The notes: generated by a model not told the origin, from the sequence alone. A stretch of DNA of 37,437 bases from an uncultured Spirochaetaceae bacterium (GCA_944392935.1 CALXYI010000016.1:1-37437), one strand, 5' to 3'. Shown: positions 18,875-28,260, counted from the stretch's first letter. A program made the numbers and translations.

Positions 18875-19819
18875 ATGATCGTTACGCCGATCACAGAGAT
18901 GCTGGGTATAGAGTACCCGGTCTTCCAGGGCGGCATGGCGTGGGTGGCTGATGGCCGCCTTGCCGCCGCCGTTTCGAACGGAGGCGGACTCGGCATAATC
19001 GGAGCGGGCAATGCACCTGCGGATTATGTGCGCAAGGAGATCCAGACTGCCAAATCGCTTACGGACAAGCCATTCGGCGTGAACATCATGCTGATGAGCC
19101 CCTTTGCGGATGAAGTGGCGCAGGCCGCTGCCGATGAGAAGGTGGCTGTCGTCACGACCGGTGCAGGCAATCCTTCAAAGTACATGGATATGTGGAAGGA
19201 AGCTGGAATCAAGGTGATTCCGGTAGTGGCATCGGTCGCGATGGCGAAGCTCATGACAAGGCTCGGAGCCTCCGCGCTGATAGCGGAAGGCGGCGAAAGC
19301 GGCGGGCATGTCGGGGAGCTTACGACAATGGTCCTTGTACCGCTCATCGTGGATTCGACCGACCTCCCGGTGATAGCAGCCGGCGGAATCGCTGATGGAC
19401 GCGGCGTTGCAGCTGCATTCATGCTCGGTGCCGTAGGCGTGCAGATGGGAACGAGGTTCCTCAGCGCAGAGGAATGCAATATCCACCCGGTATACAAGGA
19501 GAAGGTGATCAAGGCAGGAGATCTCTGCACGATGGTCACAGGAAAGAAGCTCGGGCATCCGGTCCGCTCGCTCAGGACAGCATTCGCACGCGAATATGCG
19601 AAGGCCGAGTTCGGCGGCACCGATGATGAAACGCTTGAGCAGATGGGCGTGGGCTCGCTCAGGAAAGCCGTGCAGGAAGGCGATCTGAAGGACGGATGCT
19701 TCCTTGCCGGCCAGATTGCCGCCATGGTCAGCAGGATCCAGCCGGCAGCAGAGATCGTCAGGGAAGTCATGGAAGGCGCAGAGCCTGTGCTCAGAGGAGC
19801 TATGAAATGGGTAAGATAG
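18875..19819 (+). CDS. fabK: Enoyl-ACP reductase II (FMN-dependent FabK)
   Basis: A 314-residue TIM-barrel flavoprotein of the nitronate monooxygenase/FabK superfamily. It catalyses the last reductive step of elongation. N-terminal YPVFQGGMAWVADGRLAAAVSNGGGLG, the catalytic-region GGESGGH (about residues 140-146) and the FMN phosphate-binding AAGGIADGRG and GVQMGTRF are all present. FabK is unrelated to FabI and is insensitive to triclosan in pneumococcus. No fabI is in the window. The frame is open upstream, but the family N-terminus and the AAGGAG overlapping the acpP 3' end support ATG 18875. Confidence 0.95.
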   Translation: MIVTPITEMLGIEYPVFQGGMAWVADGRLAAAVSNGGGLGIIGAGNAPADYVRKEIQTAKSLTDKPFGVNIMLMSPFADEVAQAAADEKVAVVTTGAGNPSKYMDMWKEAGIKVIPVVASVAMAKLMTRLGASALIAEGGESGGHVGELTTMVLVPLIVDSTDLPVIAAGGIADGRGVAAAFMLGAVGVQMGTRFLSAEECNIHPVYKEKVIKAGDLCTMVTGKKLGHPVRSLRTAFAREYAKAEFGGTDDETLEQMGVGSLRKAVQEGDLKDGCFLAGQIAAMVSRIQPAAEIVREVMEGAEPVLRGAMKWVR

Positions 19820-20724
19820 CCTTTGTCTTCGCCGGGCAGGGTGCGCAGTATCCGGGGATGGGAAGCGACCTCCACAGCGGCAGCGCCGCTGCTGCGGCCG
19901 TATTCGACTCGCTGGAAGCGCTTCGTCCGGGAACCCTCGCCCTCTGCTTCTCGGGAAGCGAGGATGAGCTGAGGAAGACATCAAACACGCAGCCCTGCAT
20001 GTACGCTGTCGAAAGCGCCGCGGCAGCAGCTCTTGCTGCCAAGGGGATCAGGGCGGATATGACAGCCGGATTCTCGCTCGGGGAAGTTGCGGCACTGGCA
20101 TACGCCGGCGCATTCCCCGTAGAGGAGGGATTCAGGATCGTCACGGAACGCGGTGCCCTGATGCAGGCAGCTGCCGAGAGCAGGGAGACTGCGATGGATG
20201 CTGTCCTCAAGCTTTCCGATGAGAAGGTGGAGGAGCTGGCATCGCTTTTCGATGAGGTATACCCGGTCAACTACAACTCACCCGGACAGGTGGTCGTATC
20301 GGCTGCGGTGGACTCGATGGCTCAGTTCGAGGAGAAGGTGAAGGAAGCCGGCGGAAGGGCAATGAGGCTCAACGTCGCCGGAGGATTCCATTCCCCTTTC
20401 ATGGCTGGGGCAGCCGAGGAATACAGGAAGAGGCTCGGGAGCTATTCCTTCGCGAAGCCTTCGCTTCCTATCTATGCGAATCTGACGGGATCCATCTACG
20501 GAGATGACATTCCTGCATGCATGGCAGATCAGATAAAGTCGCCCGTAAGATGGGTGACCACGGTAAGGAACATGATCGGGGATGGGGCCGATACCTTCAT
20601 AGAGATAGGTACGGGATCCACCCTCGCAGGACTCATAAAGCGCATCGACAAGTCGGTAAGGACGTACAGCGTCGCGGATACCGCTTCCGTCGAGGCGGTT
20701 GCCAAGGAGATCGCAAATGGCTGA
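19807..20724 (+). CDS. fabD: Malonyl-CoA:ACP transacylase
   Basis: A 305-residue acyltransferase that moves malonyl from CoA to ACP. The GQGAQYPGMG oxyanion-hole motif is near the N-terminus. The nucleophile is S90 in GFSLGE, and the downstream segments NVAGGFHSPFM (catalytic His) and IEIGTGSTLAGLIKR are standard. ATG 19807 lies inside the end of fabK (13-nt overlap) and follows GAGGAG by 8 nt, so translation is coupled. Confidence 0.96.
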   Translation: MGKIAFVFAGQGAQYPGMGSDLHSGSAAAAAVFDSLEALRPGTLALCFSGSEDELRKTSNTQPCMYAVESAAAAALAAKGIRADMTAGFSLGEVAALAYAGAFPVEEGFRIVTERGALMQAAAESRETAMDAVLKLSDEKVEELASLFDEVYPVNYNSPGQVVVSAAVDSMAQFEEKVKEAGGRAMRLNVAGGFHSPFMAGAAEEYRKRLGSYSFAKPSLPIYANLTGSIYGDDIPACMADQIKSPVRWVTTVRNMIGDGADTFIEIGTGSTLAGLIKRIDKSVRTYSVADTASVEAVAKEIANG

Positions 20725-21454
20725 AGGAAACAGGACAGCTATAGTAACGGGCGGTTCAAGGGGGATAGGACGTGAGGTCGCGCTCCGCCTTGCCGCTCTC
20801 GGATATGATATCGCGATAGTATATGTCGGCGATGAGAACGAAGCCGCGGAGACGGTGGCGGAGTGCCGGAAGGCAGGCGTGAAGGCTGCTGCCTATGTCT
20901 GCAACGTAGCCTCTTTCGAGGAGACGAAGGAGACAGTCAGCCAGATCACGGAGGATTTCGGAAGCAATATCGCGGCACTCGTGAACAATGCGGGAATCAC
21001 CCGCGACGGACTCATAGCGATGATGAGCGAGGAGAACTGGGACAGCGTGATCTCGGTCAACCTCAAGGGCGCATTCAACATGATCCGCCATACCGCCAGG
21101 ATATTCATCAGGAACAAGGGCGGGAGGATCGTGAACATAAGCTCCGTCTCAGGCCTGATGGGGAATGCCGGGCAGATCAACTACTCGGCTTCCAAGGCAG
21201 GTATCGTAGGACTCACGAAGTCCACGGCCCGCGAGCTTGCGGCGAAGGGCGTCACATGCAATGCGGTGGCCCCGGGATTCATCCGCACGGACATGACGAA
21301 GAACATCACTGAAGACAACTCAGAGCTTCTCAGGACAATCCCGCTCGGAAGGATGGGAGAAGCCTCTGACGTAGCGGATGCTGTCGTATTCCTCCTCTCC
21401 TCCCCCTACATCACAGGCGAGGTCCTGAGGGTGGATGGCGGAATCGCGATGTGA
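20717..21454 (+). CDS. fabG: 3-oxoacyl-ACP reductase
   Basis: A 245-residue short-chain dehydrogenase. The NADPH-binding TGGSRGIGREVA is at the N-terminus, followed by NNAGIT. The catalytic residues are Ser in NISSVSG, Y156 and K160 in YSASK. It reduces 3-oxoacyl-ACP to 3-hydroxyacyl-ACP. It overlaps the fabD end by 8 nt. The C-terminal GEVLRVDGGIAM is typical of FabG. Confidence 0.96.
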   Translation: MAEGNRTAIVTGGSRGIGREVALRLAALGYDIAIVYVGDENEAAETVAECRKAGVKAAAYVCNVASFEETKETVSQITEDFGSNIAALVNNAGITRDGLIAMMSEENWDSVISVNLKGAFNMIRHTARIFIRNKGGRIVNISSVSGLMGNAGQINYSASKAGIVGLTKSTARELAAKGVTCNAVAPGFIRTDMTKNITEDNSELLRTIPLGRMGEASDVADAVVFLLSSPYITGEVLRVDGGIAM

Positions 21455-21464
21455 GGGAACCGGT

Positions 21465-22697
21465 ATGGAAAGAAGAGTAGTAGTCACAGGCCTCGGGGCG
21501 ATAACCCCGATAGGCAACAGCGTCGATGCGGCATGGGACAGCATGATCAATGGCAGATGCGGCATCGGTGAGATAACATATTTCGATACATCTGATTACA
21601 AGGCGAAGCTCGATGCCGAGGTCAAGGACTTCAATGCCCGCGACTGGATGGAGAAGTCCGACACGCTCAGATCTGACAGGAATGCCCAGTTCGCAGTGGC
21701 ATCCGCAGTGCAGGCCGTAGCTGACAGCGGAATCGAGGGGACGCTGGATCCTGCCCGCTTCGCAGTCTACTTCGGAAGCGGGATCGGCGGTATCCAGACA
21801 TTCACTGCGGAAATGGACAAGCTCCGCTCCCGCGGTCCCGGACGCGTATCCCCCTACTTCGTCCCTATGATGATCGCCAACATGGCTGCAGGGATGATAG
21901 CCATACGCTTCAACTGCCAGAATGCTGCCCTTCCTGCAGTGACCGCATGCGCATCCGGCTCGAATGCCATCGGAGAGGCGCTGAGGGCCATCAGGCATGG
22001 ATACGCGGATGCTGCCATCACAGGAGGCACGGAAGCGGCTATCACGGAACCCGGTGTTGCGGGATTCGTCAACATGCAGGCCCTCACGACAGCCACCGAT
22101 CCGGCAGCGGCATCGCTTCCGTTCGACAGGCGCCGTGCAGGCTTCGTCATCGGCGAGGGGGCAGGTGCCCTCATCCTCGAGGAATATGAGCATGCAGTGA
22201 GGAGAGGTGCGAGGATCTACGCGGAAATCTGCGGATACGGCTCGACATGCGATGCATACCATATCACGGCACCCCGCCCGGATGCAGATGGCGGAAGAAG
22301 GGCCATGGTAGAGGCCATGCAGGAGGCAGGATACAGGCCAGGAGAGATCGTCTACATCAATGCGCACGGGACAGGCACGCCCCTCAACGACAAGGGCGAG
22401 ACGCTTGCCATCAAGGGAGCCCTCGGAGAGGAAGAGGCCCGCAAGGCACTCATAAGCTCCACGAAGTCGATGACAGGACACATGCTCGGAGCGGCAGGAG
22501 CCATCGAGGCCATTGCATGCATAAAGGCACTGGATACGGGGATCATCCCGCCGACTATCAATCTGCTGGAGCCCGATCCGGACTGCGACCTCGACTATGT
22601 CCCGAACACAGCACGTTCCGTGAAGGCGGATCTCGCGCTTTCCAACTCCCTGGGCTTCGGCGGGCATAATGCATGCCTTGCCTTCAGGAGGATCTGA
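21465..22697 (+). CDS. fabF: 3-oxoacyl-ACP synthase II
   Basis: A 410-residue thiolase-fold condensing enzyme. The Cys-His-His triad is C162 in VTACASGSNAIGEA, His in NAHGTGTPLND and His in KSMTGHMLGAAGA. It begins MERRVVVTGLGAITPIGNS and ends in a glycine-rich loop LGFGGHNACLAF. It extends acyl-ACP by two carbons with malonyl-ACP. ATG 21465 follows GAGGG and lies 10 bp after fabG. No FabH (KAS III) gene is in the operon, so initiation must be supplied elsewhere. Confidence 0.97.
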   Translation: MERRVVVTGLGAITPIGNSVDAAWDSMINGRCGIGEITYFDTSDYKAKLDAEVKDFNARDWMEKSDTLRSDRNAQFAVASAVQAVADSGIEGTLDPARFAVYFGSGIGGIQTFTAEMDKLRSRGPGRVSPYFVPMMIANMAAGMIAIRFNCQNAALPAVTACASGSNAIGEALRAIRHGYADAAITGGTEAAITEPGVAGFVNMQALTTATDPAAASLPFDRRRAGFVIGEGAGALILEEYEHAVRRGARIYAEICGYGSTCDAYHITAPRPDADGGRRAMVEAMQEAGYRPGEIVYINAHGTGTPLNDKGETLAIKGALGEEEARKALISSTKSMTGHMLGAAGAIEAIACIKALDTGIIPPTINLLEPDPDCDLDYVPNTARSVKADLALSNSLGFGGHNACLAFRRI

Positions 22698-23131
22698 TGA
22701 AGGAAGAAGCGATCAGGAAATACGCAGGGCTGATGAAGGAACTCGATCTGGATGCCCTGCAGATCAAGGAAGATGGATATGAGCTCCGCCTCGAGCGCAG
22801 CGCAAGGCGCGCTCCCGGCGTGGAGACAGTCTCCATCCCCGCTGCGGCGGAACCGGCAGCAGAGCCGGCGCAGGAGAAGGCAGCGAAGGAAGGAACGATC
22901 CTCAAGTCCCCGATGGTAGGTGTCTTCTATGCGGCTCCTGCGGAGAACTCGGATCCGTTCGTAACCGTGGGCAGCAAGGTGAGGAAGGGAGATACGCTCT
23001 GCCTCATAGAGGCTATGAAGCTCATGAACGAGATCACGGCAGAGGAAGATGGGGAGATCCTCGAGATCTATGCCATGAACGGCAAGATCGTCGAGTATGG
23101 CTCTCCTCTCTTCAGGATAGGAAGGGCATGA
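22697..23131 (+). CDS. accB: Biotin carboxyl carrier protein of acetyl-CoA carboxylase
   Basis: A 144-residue BCCP. The N-terminal helical part (MKEEAIRKYAGLMKEL) is followed by an Ala/Pro/Glu linker (about 50-70) and the biotinyl domain starting SPMVGVFY. Biotin is attached to K108 in EAMKLMNEI. The start codon overlaps the fabF stop by one base (TGATG) behind AGGAGG. It carries carboxybiotin between AccC and AccA-AccD. Confidence 0.96.
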   Translation: MKEEAIRKYAGLMKELDLDALQIKEDGYELRLERSARRAPGVETVSIPAAAEPAAEPAQEKAAKEGTILKSPMVGVFYAAPAENSDPFVTVGSKVRKGDTLCLIEAMKLMNEITAEEDGEILEIYAMNGKIVEYGSPLFRIGRA

Positions 23132-23571
23132 TGGACAGAGAAGGGATAATGGGGATACTGCCCCACCGCAACAGCATGCTGCTTCTGGATGAGGTCGAGA
23201 GGATCGGAGACGAGGCACACGGAAAGTACCATGTGAAAGGCACGGAGTTCTTCCTTGACGGGCACTTCCCCTCAGCACCGATCGTTCCAGGGGTAATCCT
23301 CTGCGAGATACTCGCGCAGTCGGCATGCATACTCCTTGACGGAACGATCGGAGAAGGCAGGCTTCCGGTATATGCAGGACTGGATAAGGTGAAATTCAAG
23401 GGCCCCGTGCGCCCTGGCGACACATTCGAGACGAAATGCAGGATAACCCGCTCCATGGGTGCCTTCTACTTCGGAGAGGGAGAAGGATATGTAGATGGAA
23501 AGCTCTGCATCAAAGCCTCCTTCTCCTTCTGCATCGCGGATAAGGAGAGCGTATGTTCTCCAAGATCCTGA
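23128..23571 (+). CDS. fabZ: 3-hydroxyacyl-ACP dehydratase
   Basis: A 147-residue hot-dog fold dehydratase. The signature LPHRNSMLLLDEV and the active-site helix GHFPSAPIVPGVILCEILAQ, with catalytic His and Glu, are complete. It dehydrates 3-hydroxyacyl-ACP to trans-2-enoyl-ACP, the substrate of FabK. Two consecutive ATGs (23128 and 23131) overlap the accB stop; either may be used. Placement inside the acc genes follows the Firmicutes operon order. Confidence 0.95.
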   Translation: MMDREGIMGILPHRNSMLLLDEVERIGDEAHGKYHVKGTEFFLDGHFPSAPIVPGVILCEILAQSACILLDGTIGEGRLPVYAGLDKVKFKGPVRPGDTFETKCRITRSMGAFYFGEGEGYVDGKLCIKASFSFCIADKESVCSPRS

Positions 23572-24860
23572 TAGCAAACCGCGGAGAGATAGCAGTAAGG
23601 GTGATCAGGGCCTGCAAGGAAATGGGCATAAGGACCGTCGCGGTCTATTCCGAGGCGGACAGGGATGCACTGCATACAGCCTTGGCTGATGAGAAGATCT
23701 GCATAGGGCCGGCCGCTGCCGCCGAGAGCTATCTCAATGCTGAGCGCATGATAAGCGCCGCACTGGCCACGAAAGCCTCCGCCATACATCCCGGATACGG
23801 ATTCCTGTCCGAGAATGCGGATTTCGCATCGATGTGCAGGAAGAACGGCATCGCCTTCATCGGTCCCTCCGCTGAGGAGATGGACAGGCTGAGCGACAAG
23901 GCGCGCATCAAGCAGATAGCCCAGGAAGCAGGGCTGAACGTGATTCCGGGAACGGATACGCTCGGCTCTGTGGAAGAGGCCCTGGAGGCCGCTGAACGCT
24001 TCGGCTACCCCGTCATGCTCAAGGCGAGATCAGGCGGTGGCGGAAGGGGGATAAGGCCCGCATACTCCGCAGAGGAGCTCAGGGAGGCGTATCCGCTCTC
24101 CGTTGCTGAGAGCAAGGCCGCATTCGGGGATGGAGGGCTCTATCTCGAGAAATGCATAACGCCTGCGCACCACATAGAGGTGCAGATCCTCGCGGATGAG
24201 CATGGGAATGCCGTGGCTCTCGGTGAAAGGGACTGCTCAGTGCAGCGCCATCACCAGAAGCTTCTGGAGGAATCCCCATCGCCGTCGGTGACGAAGGCCA
24301 TGCGCGACAAGCTGCTCGACAGCGTTGAGCATGCGATAAGGAAGATAGGCTATACGGGGGCAGGTACGCTGGAGTTCCTCCTGGACAATGACGGCAGGTT
24401 CTGGTTCATGGAGATGAACGTCCGCCTCCAGGTCGAGCATGGAGTCACGGAGATCCTCACAGGCGTCGATCTCGTCAAATGGCAGATAAGGATCGCAGCG
24501 GGTGTCCCGATTCCGTTCAGCCGCAGCGATATCCGCCTGACAGGAGCCGCGATAGAGTGCAGGATAAATGCCCTCACGCCGGGAATGATAAAGACGATCC
24601 ACGTTCCGGGAGGCCCGTTCGTGCGCTTCGACACATATCTGGAACCGGGTACCTTCGTACCGCCTTACTACGACTCGCTCATCGGCAAGCTCATAGTCTT
24701 CACAGCGACGAGGGAGGAGGCTATCAGGAAGATGAAGGCCTATCTCTGCGAGCTTGTGATAGATGGGGTGAAGACGAATATCGAGGAAGAGCTTTCGATA
24801 ATAGGCGATCCGCGATTCGAATCAGGCCGGTATGATACCGGATTCATGGAAGGAAGGTAA
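23553..24860 (+). CDS. accC: Biotin carboxylase subunit of acetyl-CoA carboxylase
   Basis: A 435-residue ATP-grasp enzyme that carboxylates biotin on AccB with bicarbonate and ATP. IANRGEIAVR, HPGYGFLSENADFA, the glycine-rich SGGGGRGIR, the HIEVQILAD strand and the Arg/Gln/Glu of RLQVEH are present. Two departures are seen. EMNTRIQVEHPVTE is changed to EMNVRLQVEHGVTE. After the conserved CRINA, about seven residues (EDPNTFLPS-like in E. coli) shrink to LT before PG. These shorten it compared with the 449-residue E. coli enzyme. The gene overlaps fabZ by 19 nt. Confidence 0.93.
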   Translation: MFSKILIANRGEIAVRVIRACKEMGIRTVAVYSEADRDALHTALADEKICIGPAAAAESYLNAERMISAALATKASAIHPGYGFLSENADFASMCRKNGIAFIGPSAEEMDRLSDKARIKQIAQEAGLNVIPGTDTLGSVEEALEAAERFGYPVMLKARSGGGGRGIRPAYSAEELREAYPLSVAESKAAFGDGGLYLEKCITPAHHIEVQILADEHGNAVALGERDCSVQRHHQKLLEESPSPSVTKAMRDKLLDSVEHAIRKIGYTGAGTLEFLLDNDGRFWFMEMNVRLQVEHGVTEILTGVDLVKWQIRIAAGVPIPFSRSDIRLTGAAIECRINALTPGMIKTIHVPGGPFVRFDTYLEPGTFVPPYYDSLIGKLIVFTATREEAIRKMKAYLCELVIDGVKTNIEEELSIIGDPRFESGRYDTGFMEGR

Positions 24861-25705
24861 TGGCGCTCAGATTCACAAGGAAGCCTGAGAACGAGCTGGA
24901 GAAGGAAGGGCGGAGCCTGGAACCGCATGCGGGCGAGACGGAATATGTCTGCCCGAACTGCCACAGGACCCTTCCGGAGACAACGCTCGATGATAACCAG
25001 TGGGTATGCTCATGCGGCCATCATTTCCGCATCAGCGCACGCAGGAGGATCCGGATGCTTACGGACGAAGGCTCATTCTCCGAGCTCTTCGCTTCCATCG
25101 AGAGCACCGATCCCCTCTCCTTCCCCGGCTATCAGGAGAAGCTTGAGAAGGCAAGGAAGGCAAGCGGCGAGAAGGAATCCGTCGTTACCGGCACAGCCCG
25201 GATCGATGGGATGGAAGCTGCCATCTTCGTCATGTCCCCCGAGTTCATGATGGGCTCCATGGGAGCAGCGACAGGAGAGAAGATAACCCTGCTGTTCGAA
25301 TATGCCACCGAACGCGGCCTTCCAGTAGTGGGATGGACCGTATCCGGAGGTGCCCGCATGCAGGAAGGGCTGATGTCCCTGATGCAGATGGCGAAGACAA
25401 GCGGCGCGGTAAAGCGCCATTCGGACAGGGGGCTGCTGTATATCACGGTGCTCACCGATCCCACGACAGGAGGAGTGACGGCAAGCTTCGCGATGGAAGG
25501 CGACATAATCGTTGCCGAGCCTGGTGCGACGGTAGGATTCGCCGGGCGCCGCGTCGTGGAGCAGACTACGATGGAATCGCTTCCGAGGGACTTCCAGACA
25601 TCGGAATTCATCCTCGCGCATGGATTTGCGGACATCATCACCCCCAGGGGGGATGAGAAGAGGATGATCGCGGAGCTCCTGAGGTTCCATGGAGGGCAGG
25701 CATGA
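24860..25705 (+). CDS. accD: Acetyl-CoA carboxylase carboxyltransferase subunit beta
   Basis: A 281-residue crotonase-fold subunit with an N-terminal zinc ribbon. The first knuckle is CPNC (residues 31-34), but the second reads CSC-G-H-H rather than CxxCGxH, one residue shorter. The carboxyltransferase body contains [22 protein letters not shown] and [16 protein letters not shown], forming half of the active site with AccA. The ATG overlaps the accC stop by one base (TAATG). Confidence 0.94.
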   Translation: MALRFTRKPENELEKEGRSLEPHAGETEYVCPNCHRTLPETTLDDNQWVCSCGHHFRISARRRIRMLTDEGSFSELFASIESTDPLSFPGYQEKLEKARKASGEKESVVTGTARIDGMEAAIFVMSPEFMMGSMGAATGEKITLLFEYATERGLPVVGWTVSGGARMQEGLMSLMQMAKTSGAVKRHSDRGLLYITVLTDPTTGGVTASFAMEGDIIVAEPGATVGFAGRRVVEQTTMESLPRDFQTSEFILAHGFADIITPRGDEKRMIAELLRFHGGQA

Positions 25706-26469
25706 CAGCATATGACAAGGTGAGGACGGCACGCAGCACATCCCGCCCTACCACCCAGGATTACATCGCCTCGATGTTCACAGGCTTCATAGAGCTCCAT
25801 GGGGACAGGAGATACAGGGATGACGAAGCGATAATCGGCGGGCTTGCATATCTTGGAGACAAGCCGGTTACGGTGATAGGCATCGAGAAGGGGCACGATA
25901 CGATAGAGCGCATGAGGCGCTCATTCGGAGCTCCTGAGCCGGAAGGATACAGGAAGGCCCTCCGCCTGATGAAGCAGGCTGAGAAGTTCCGCCGCCCCGT
26001 CGTGTGCTTCGTGGATACATCAGGTGCATACTGCGGGATCGGCGCAGAGGAACGCGGACAGGGACAGGCAATCGCGGAGAACCTCATGGAGATGATGGCT
26101 CTCAGGATACCGACCGTATCCATCCTCATCGGAGAGGGCGGAAGCGGCGGAGCGCTTGCGCTGGCTGTATCCGACAAGGTATGGATGCTTGAGAATGCAG
26201 TCTATTCGGTCATCTCCCCTGAAGGATGCGCAAGCATCCTCTACAAGGATGCCTCCGAAGCCCCGAAAGCCGCGGAAAGCCTCCGCCTGACGGCAGAGGA
26301 TGCACTATCCCTCGGAGTCGCGGAGCGCGTGATCAGCGAGGACGGGATAGGCACCGAGGACTTCTATGGCAGGCTTGCCGAGGAGCTGTACGGTGAGCTT
26401 GAGGCCCTTGGGCATGAAACCGATCTTCCCGGGACGAGATACCAGCGCTTCCGGGCATTCGGAAGATAA
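25702..26469 (+). CDS. accA: Acetyl-CoA carboxylase carboxyltransferase subunit alpha
   Basis: A 255-residue alpha subunit, the short Firmicutes-like form lacking much of the N-terminal extension of E. coli AccA (319). Key segments are [54 protein letters not shown] and [16 protein letters not shown]. With AccD it transfers CO2 from carboxybiotin to acetyl-CoA. It overlaps accD by four bases (ATGA). Confidence 0.96.
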   Translation: MTAYDKVRTARSTSRPTTQDYIASMFTGFIELHGDRRYRDDEAIIGGLAYLGDKPVTVIGIEKGHDTIERMRRSFGAPEPEGYRKALRLMKQAEKFRRPVVCFVDTSGAYCGIGAEERGQGQAIAENLMEMMALRIPTVSILIGEGGSGGALALAVSDKVWMLENAVYSVISPEGCASILYKDASEAPKAAESLRLTAEDALSLGVAERVISEDGIGTEDFYGRLAEELYGELEALGHETDLPGTRYQRFRAFGR

Positions 26470-26484
26470 CGATAAGGAAACGAG

Positions 26485-28122
26485 ATGAGCATATACAGAG
26501 AATTCTGCACCGAGACCGTTGACGCATCGGGACGGCTTGCGGATATTGATTTCCATTATCCATCCGACTTCAACTTCGGATACGATGTCGTTGACAGGAT
26601 AGCGGATGAGACCCCGTCGAAGAGGGCCATGGTATGGTGCAATACGGAGAATGAGGAGCACATATTCTCATTCGATGACATAAGGCGCATGAGCAACAGG
26701 ACGGCAAACGTCCTGAAGGCTGCCGGCATAAAGCGCGGCGACAAGGTGATGGTATGCCTCAAGAGGCACTATGAATACTGGTTCACTGCGGTGGCGCTCC
26801 ATAAGATAGGCGCCGTCCTGATACCGGTGACGCATATGCTGACGGCAGAGGACTTCATCTACCGCCTGCAGGTATCGGAGGCGAAAGCCATCATCGCCAC
26901 GCCCCTGAACAAAGTGCCCAAGCACATACTCGAGGCAGTCAAGGGCGGCGATTTCCGCGTCATCCTCTGGACTGTCCAGAAGGATATAGACGGATTCAGG
27001 AACCTCACCAGGGAGATAGAGGAAGCACCGGATGAGCTTGCCAGGATAGAGACGAAGGCAACCGACCCGATGGTCATGTACTTCACATCCGGCACCACTG
27101 GCTACCCGAAAGGCGTCATCCATGACTTCACCTACCCTCTCGGGCATATCGTCACAGCGGTATACTGGCAGCAGGCAGAGGAAGATGGTCTTCATTTCAC
27201 CGTCTCCGAGACAGGCTGGGCGAAGGCATCCTGGGGGAAGATCTACGGACAGTGGCTCGCTGGCTGTGCAGTGATGGTATTCGACTTCGACAACTTCGAT
27301 CCCAGGCAGCTCGCGACAGTGATCAACAAGTACGGAGTGACATCGTTCTGCGCGCCTCCCACCATATACCGCTATCTGGTGAAGAAAGGCGTGCCGGCAA
27401 TGCCATCGCTCAGGCATACATCGACAGCGGGCGAATACCTCAATCCGGAGATATTCCGCCTCTTCAAGGAGAAGACCGGGCTTGAGCTCCATGAAGGCTA
27501 CGGGCAGACGGAGTCCACTCTCCTTGCAGGGAACTTCAAGGGGATGCAGGCTGTGGATGGCTCCATGGGAGTGCCCTCGCCACAGTACAGGATAGCGCTG
27601 CAGGATGCCGATGGGAGCACCCCGGCTCACGGCGAGGTCGGAGAGATCGTGGTGCTGCCTGATAAGCATGGCAATAAACCCATAGGCATATTCTCAGGAT
27701 ACCTCGGCAACGATGAGCTCTACAGGGAAGCATGGAGAGGCGGCGTATACCATACGGGTGACTCTGCATGGATGGATGAGAACGGATCGCTGTGGTTCAA
27801 CGGACGCTTCGATGACATCATCAAGAGCGGAGGATTCCGCATAGGCCCCGGGGAGATCGAGAATATACTCATCGCGCACCCCGCCGTGCTTGAATGCTCG
27901 GTCATAGGAGTTCCAGATACGCTCCGCGGGCAGGCGATAAAGGCGATCATCGAGCTCAATGACGGCTATGAGCCCGACCATAAGCTGGACAAGGAGATAA
28001 AGGATTTCTGCAATTCCCGCCTTGCCGAGTACAAATGGATAAGGACCATCGAGTTCGTCGATTCGATGCCGAAGACCATCAGCGGCAAGATAAGGAAAGC
28101 CGAGCAGCGGCAGCAGCAGTGA
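26485..28122 (+). CDS. AMP-forming acyl-CoA synthetase (medium-chain ACSM-like)
   Basis: A 545-residue ANL-superfamily adenylate-forming enzyme. The P-loop-like TSGTTGYPKG starts at residue 201. YGQTES (A5), the TGDSAWMDENG (A7) and GRFDDIIKSGGFRIGP hinge (A8), and PKTISGKIRK with catalytic K535 (A10) are all present. The sequence most resembles medium-chain acyl-CoA synthetases. It starts 15 bp after accA behind AAGGA, so it is the last gene of the fab operon. It may activate exogenous or recycled fatty acids. The exact acid is not deducible, and a benzoate or branched-chain acid is possible. Confidence 0.85.
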   Translation: MSIYREFCTETVDASGRLADIDFHYPSDFNFGYDVVDRIADETPSKRAMVWCNTENEEHIFSFDDIRRMSNRTANVLKAAGIKRGDKVMVCLKRHYEYWFTAVALHKIGAVLIPVTHMLTAEDFIYRLQVSEAKAIIATPLNKVPKHILEAVKGGDFRVILWTVQKDIDGFRNLTREIEEAPDELARIETKATDPMVMYFTSGTTGYPKGVIHDFTYPLGHIVTAVYWQQAEEDGLHFTVSETGWAKASWGKIYGQWLAGCAVMVFDFDNFDPRQLATVINKYGVTSFCAPPTIYRYLVKKGVPAMPSLRHTSTAGEYLNPEIFRLFKEKTGLELHEGYGQTESTLLAGNFKGMQAVDGSMGVPSPQYRIALQDADGSTPAHGEVGEIVVLPDKHGNKPIGIFSGYLGNDELYREAWRGGVYHTGDSAWMDENGSLWFNGRFDDIIKSGGFRIGPGEIENILIAHPAVLECSVIGVPDTLRGQAIKAIIELNDGYEPDHKLDKEIKDFCNSRLAEYKWIRTIEFVDSMPKTISGKIRKAEQRQQQ

Positions 28123-28135
28123 TCCTCGGCCCCGG

Positions 28136-28175
28136 ACAGTACCCGGCCTATGCTCGGGTACTGTTCTGCTTTCTG
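28136..28175 (+). terminator. Intrinsic terminator of the fab operon
   Basis: A 10-bp perfect stem ACAGTACCCG/CGGGTACTGT (28136-28145 and 28155-28164) with a 9-nt loop is followed by the T-rich TCTGCTTTCT. It lies 13 nt after the acyl-CoA synthetase stop. Confidence 0.8.
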
Positions 28176-28260
28176 GAGGCCTTCTCGCGGACAGATTGCC
28201 GCCCCGGATGGCTGAATTTGCCTCATTTCCATATTAAGGCCTGCAATACTCTTTGCGTTA

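Noticed and set aside
21411..22667. 418-codon open frame antisense to fabF
   Set aside because: Same shadow effect. The sense frame has the full Cys-His-His triad and coupled neighbours; the antisense frame has no matching Shine-Dalgarno or family.
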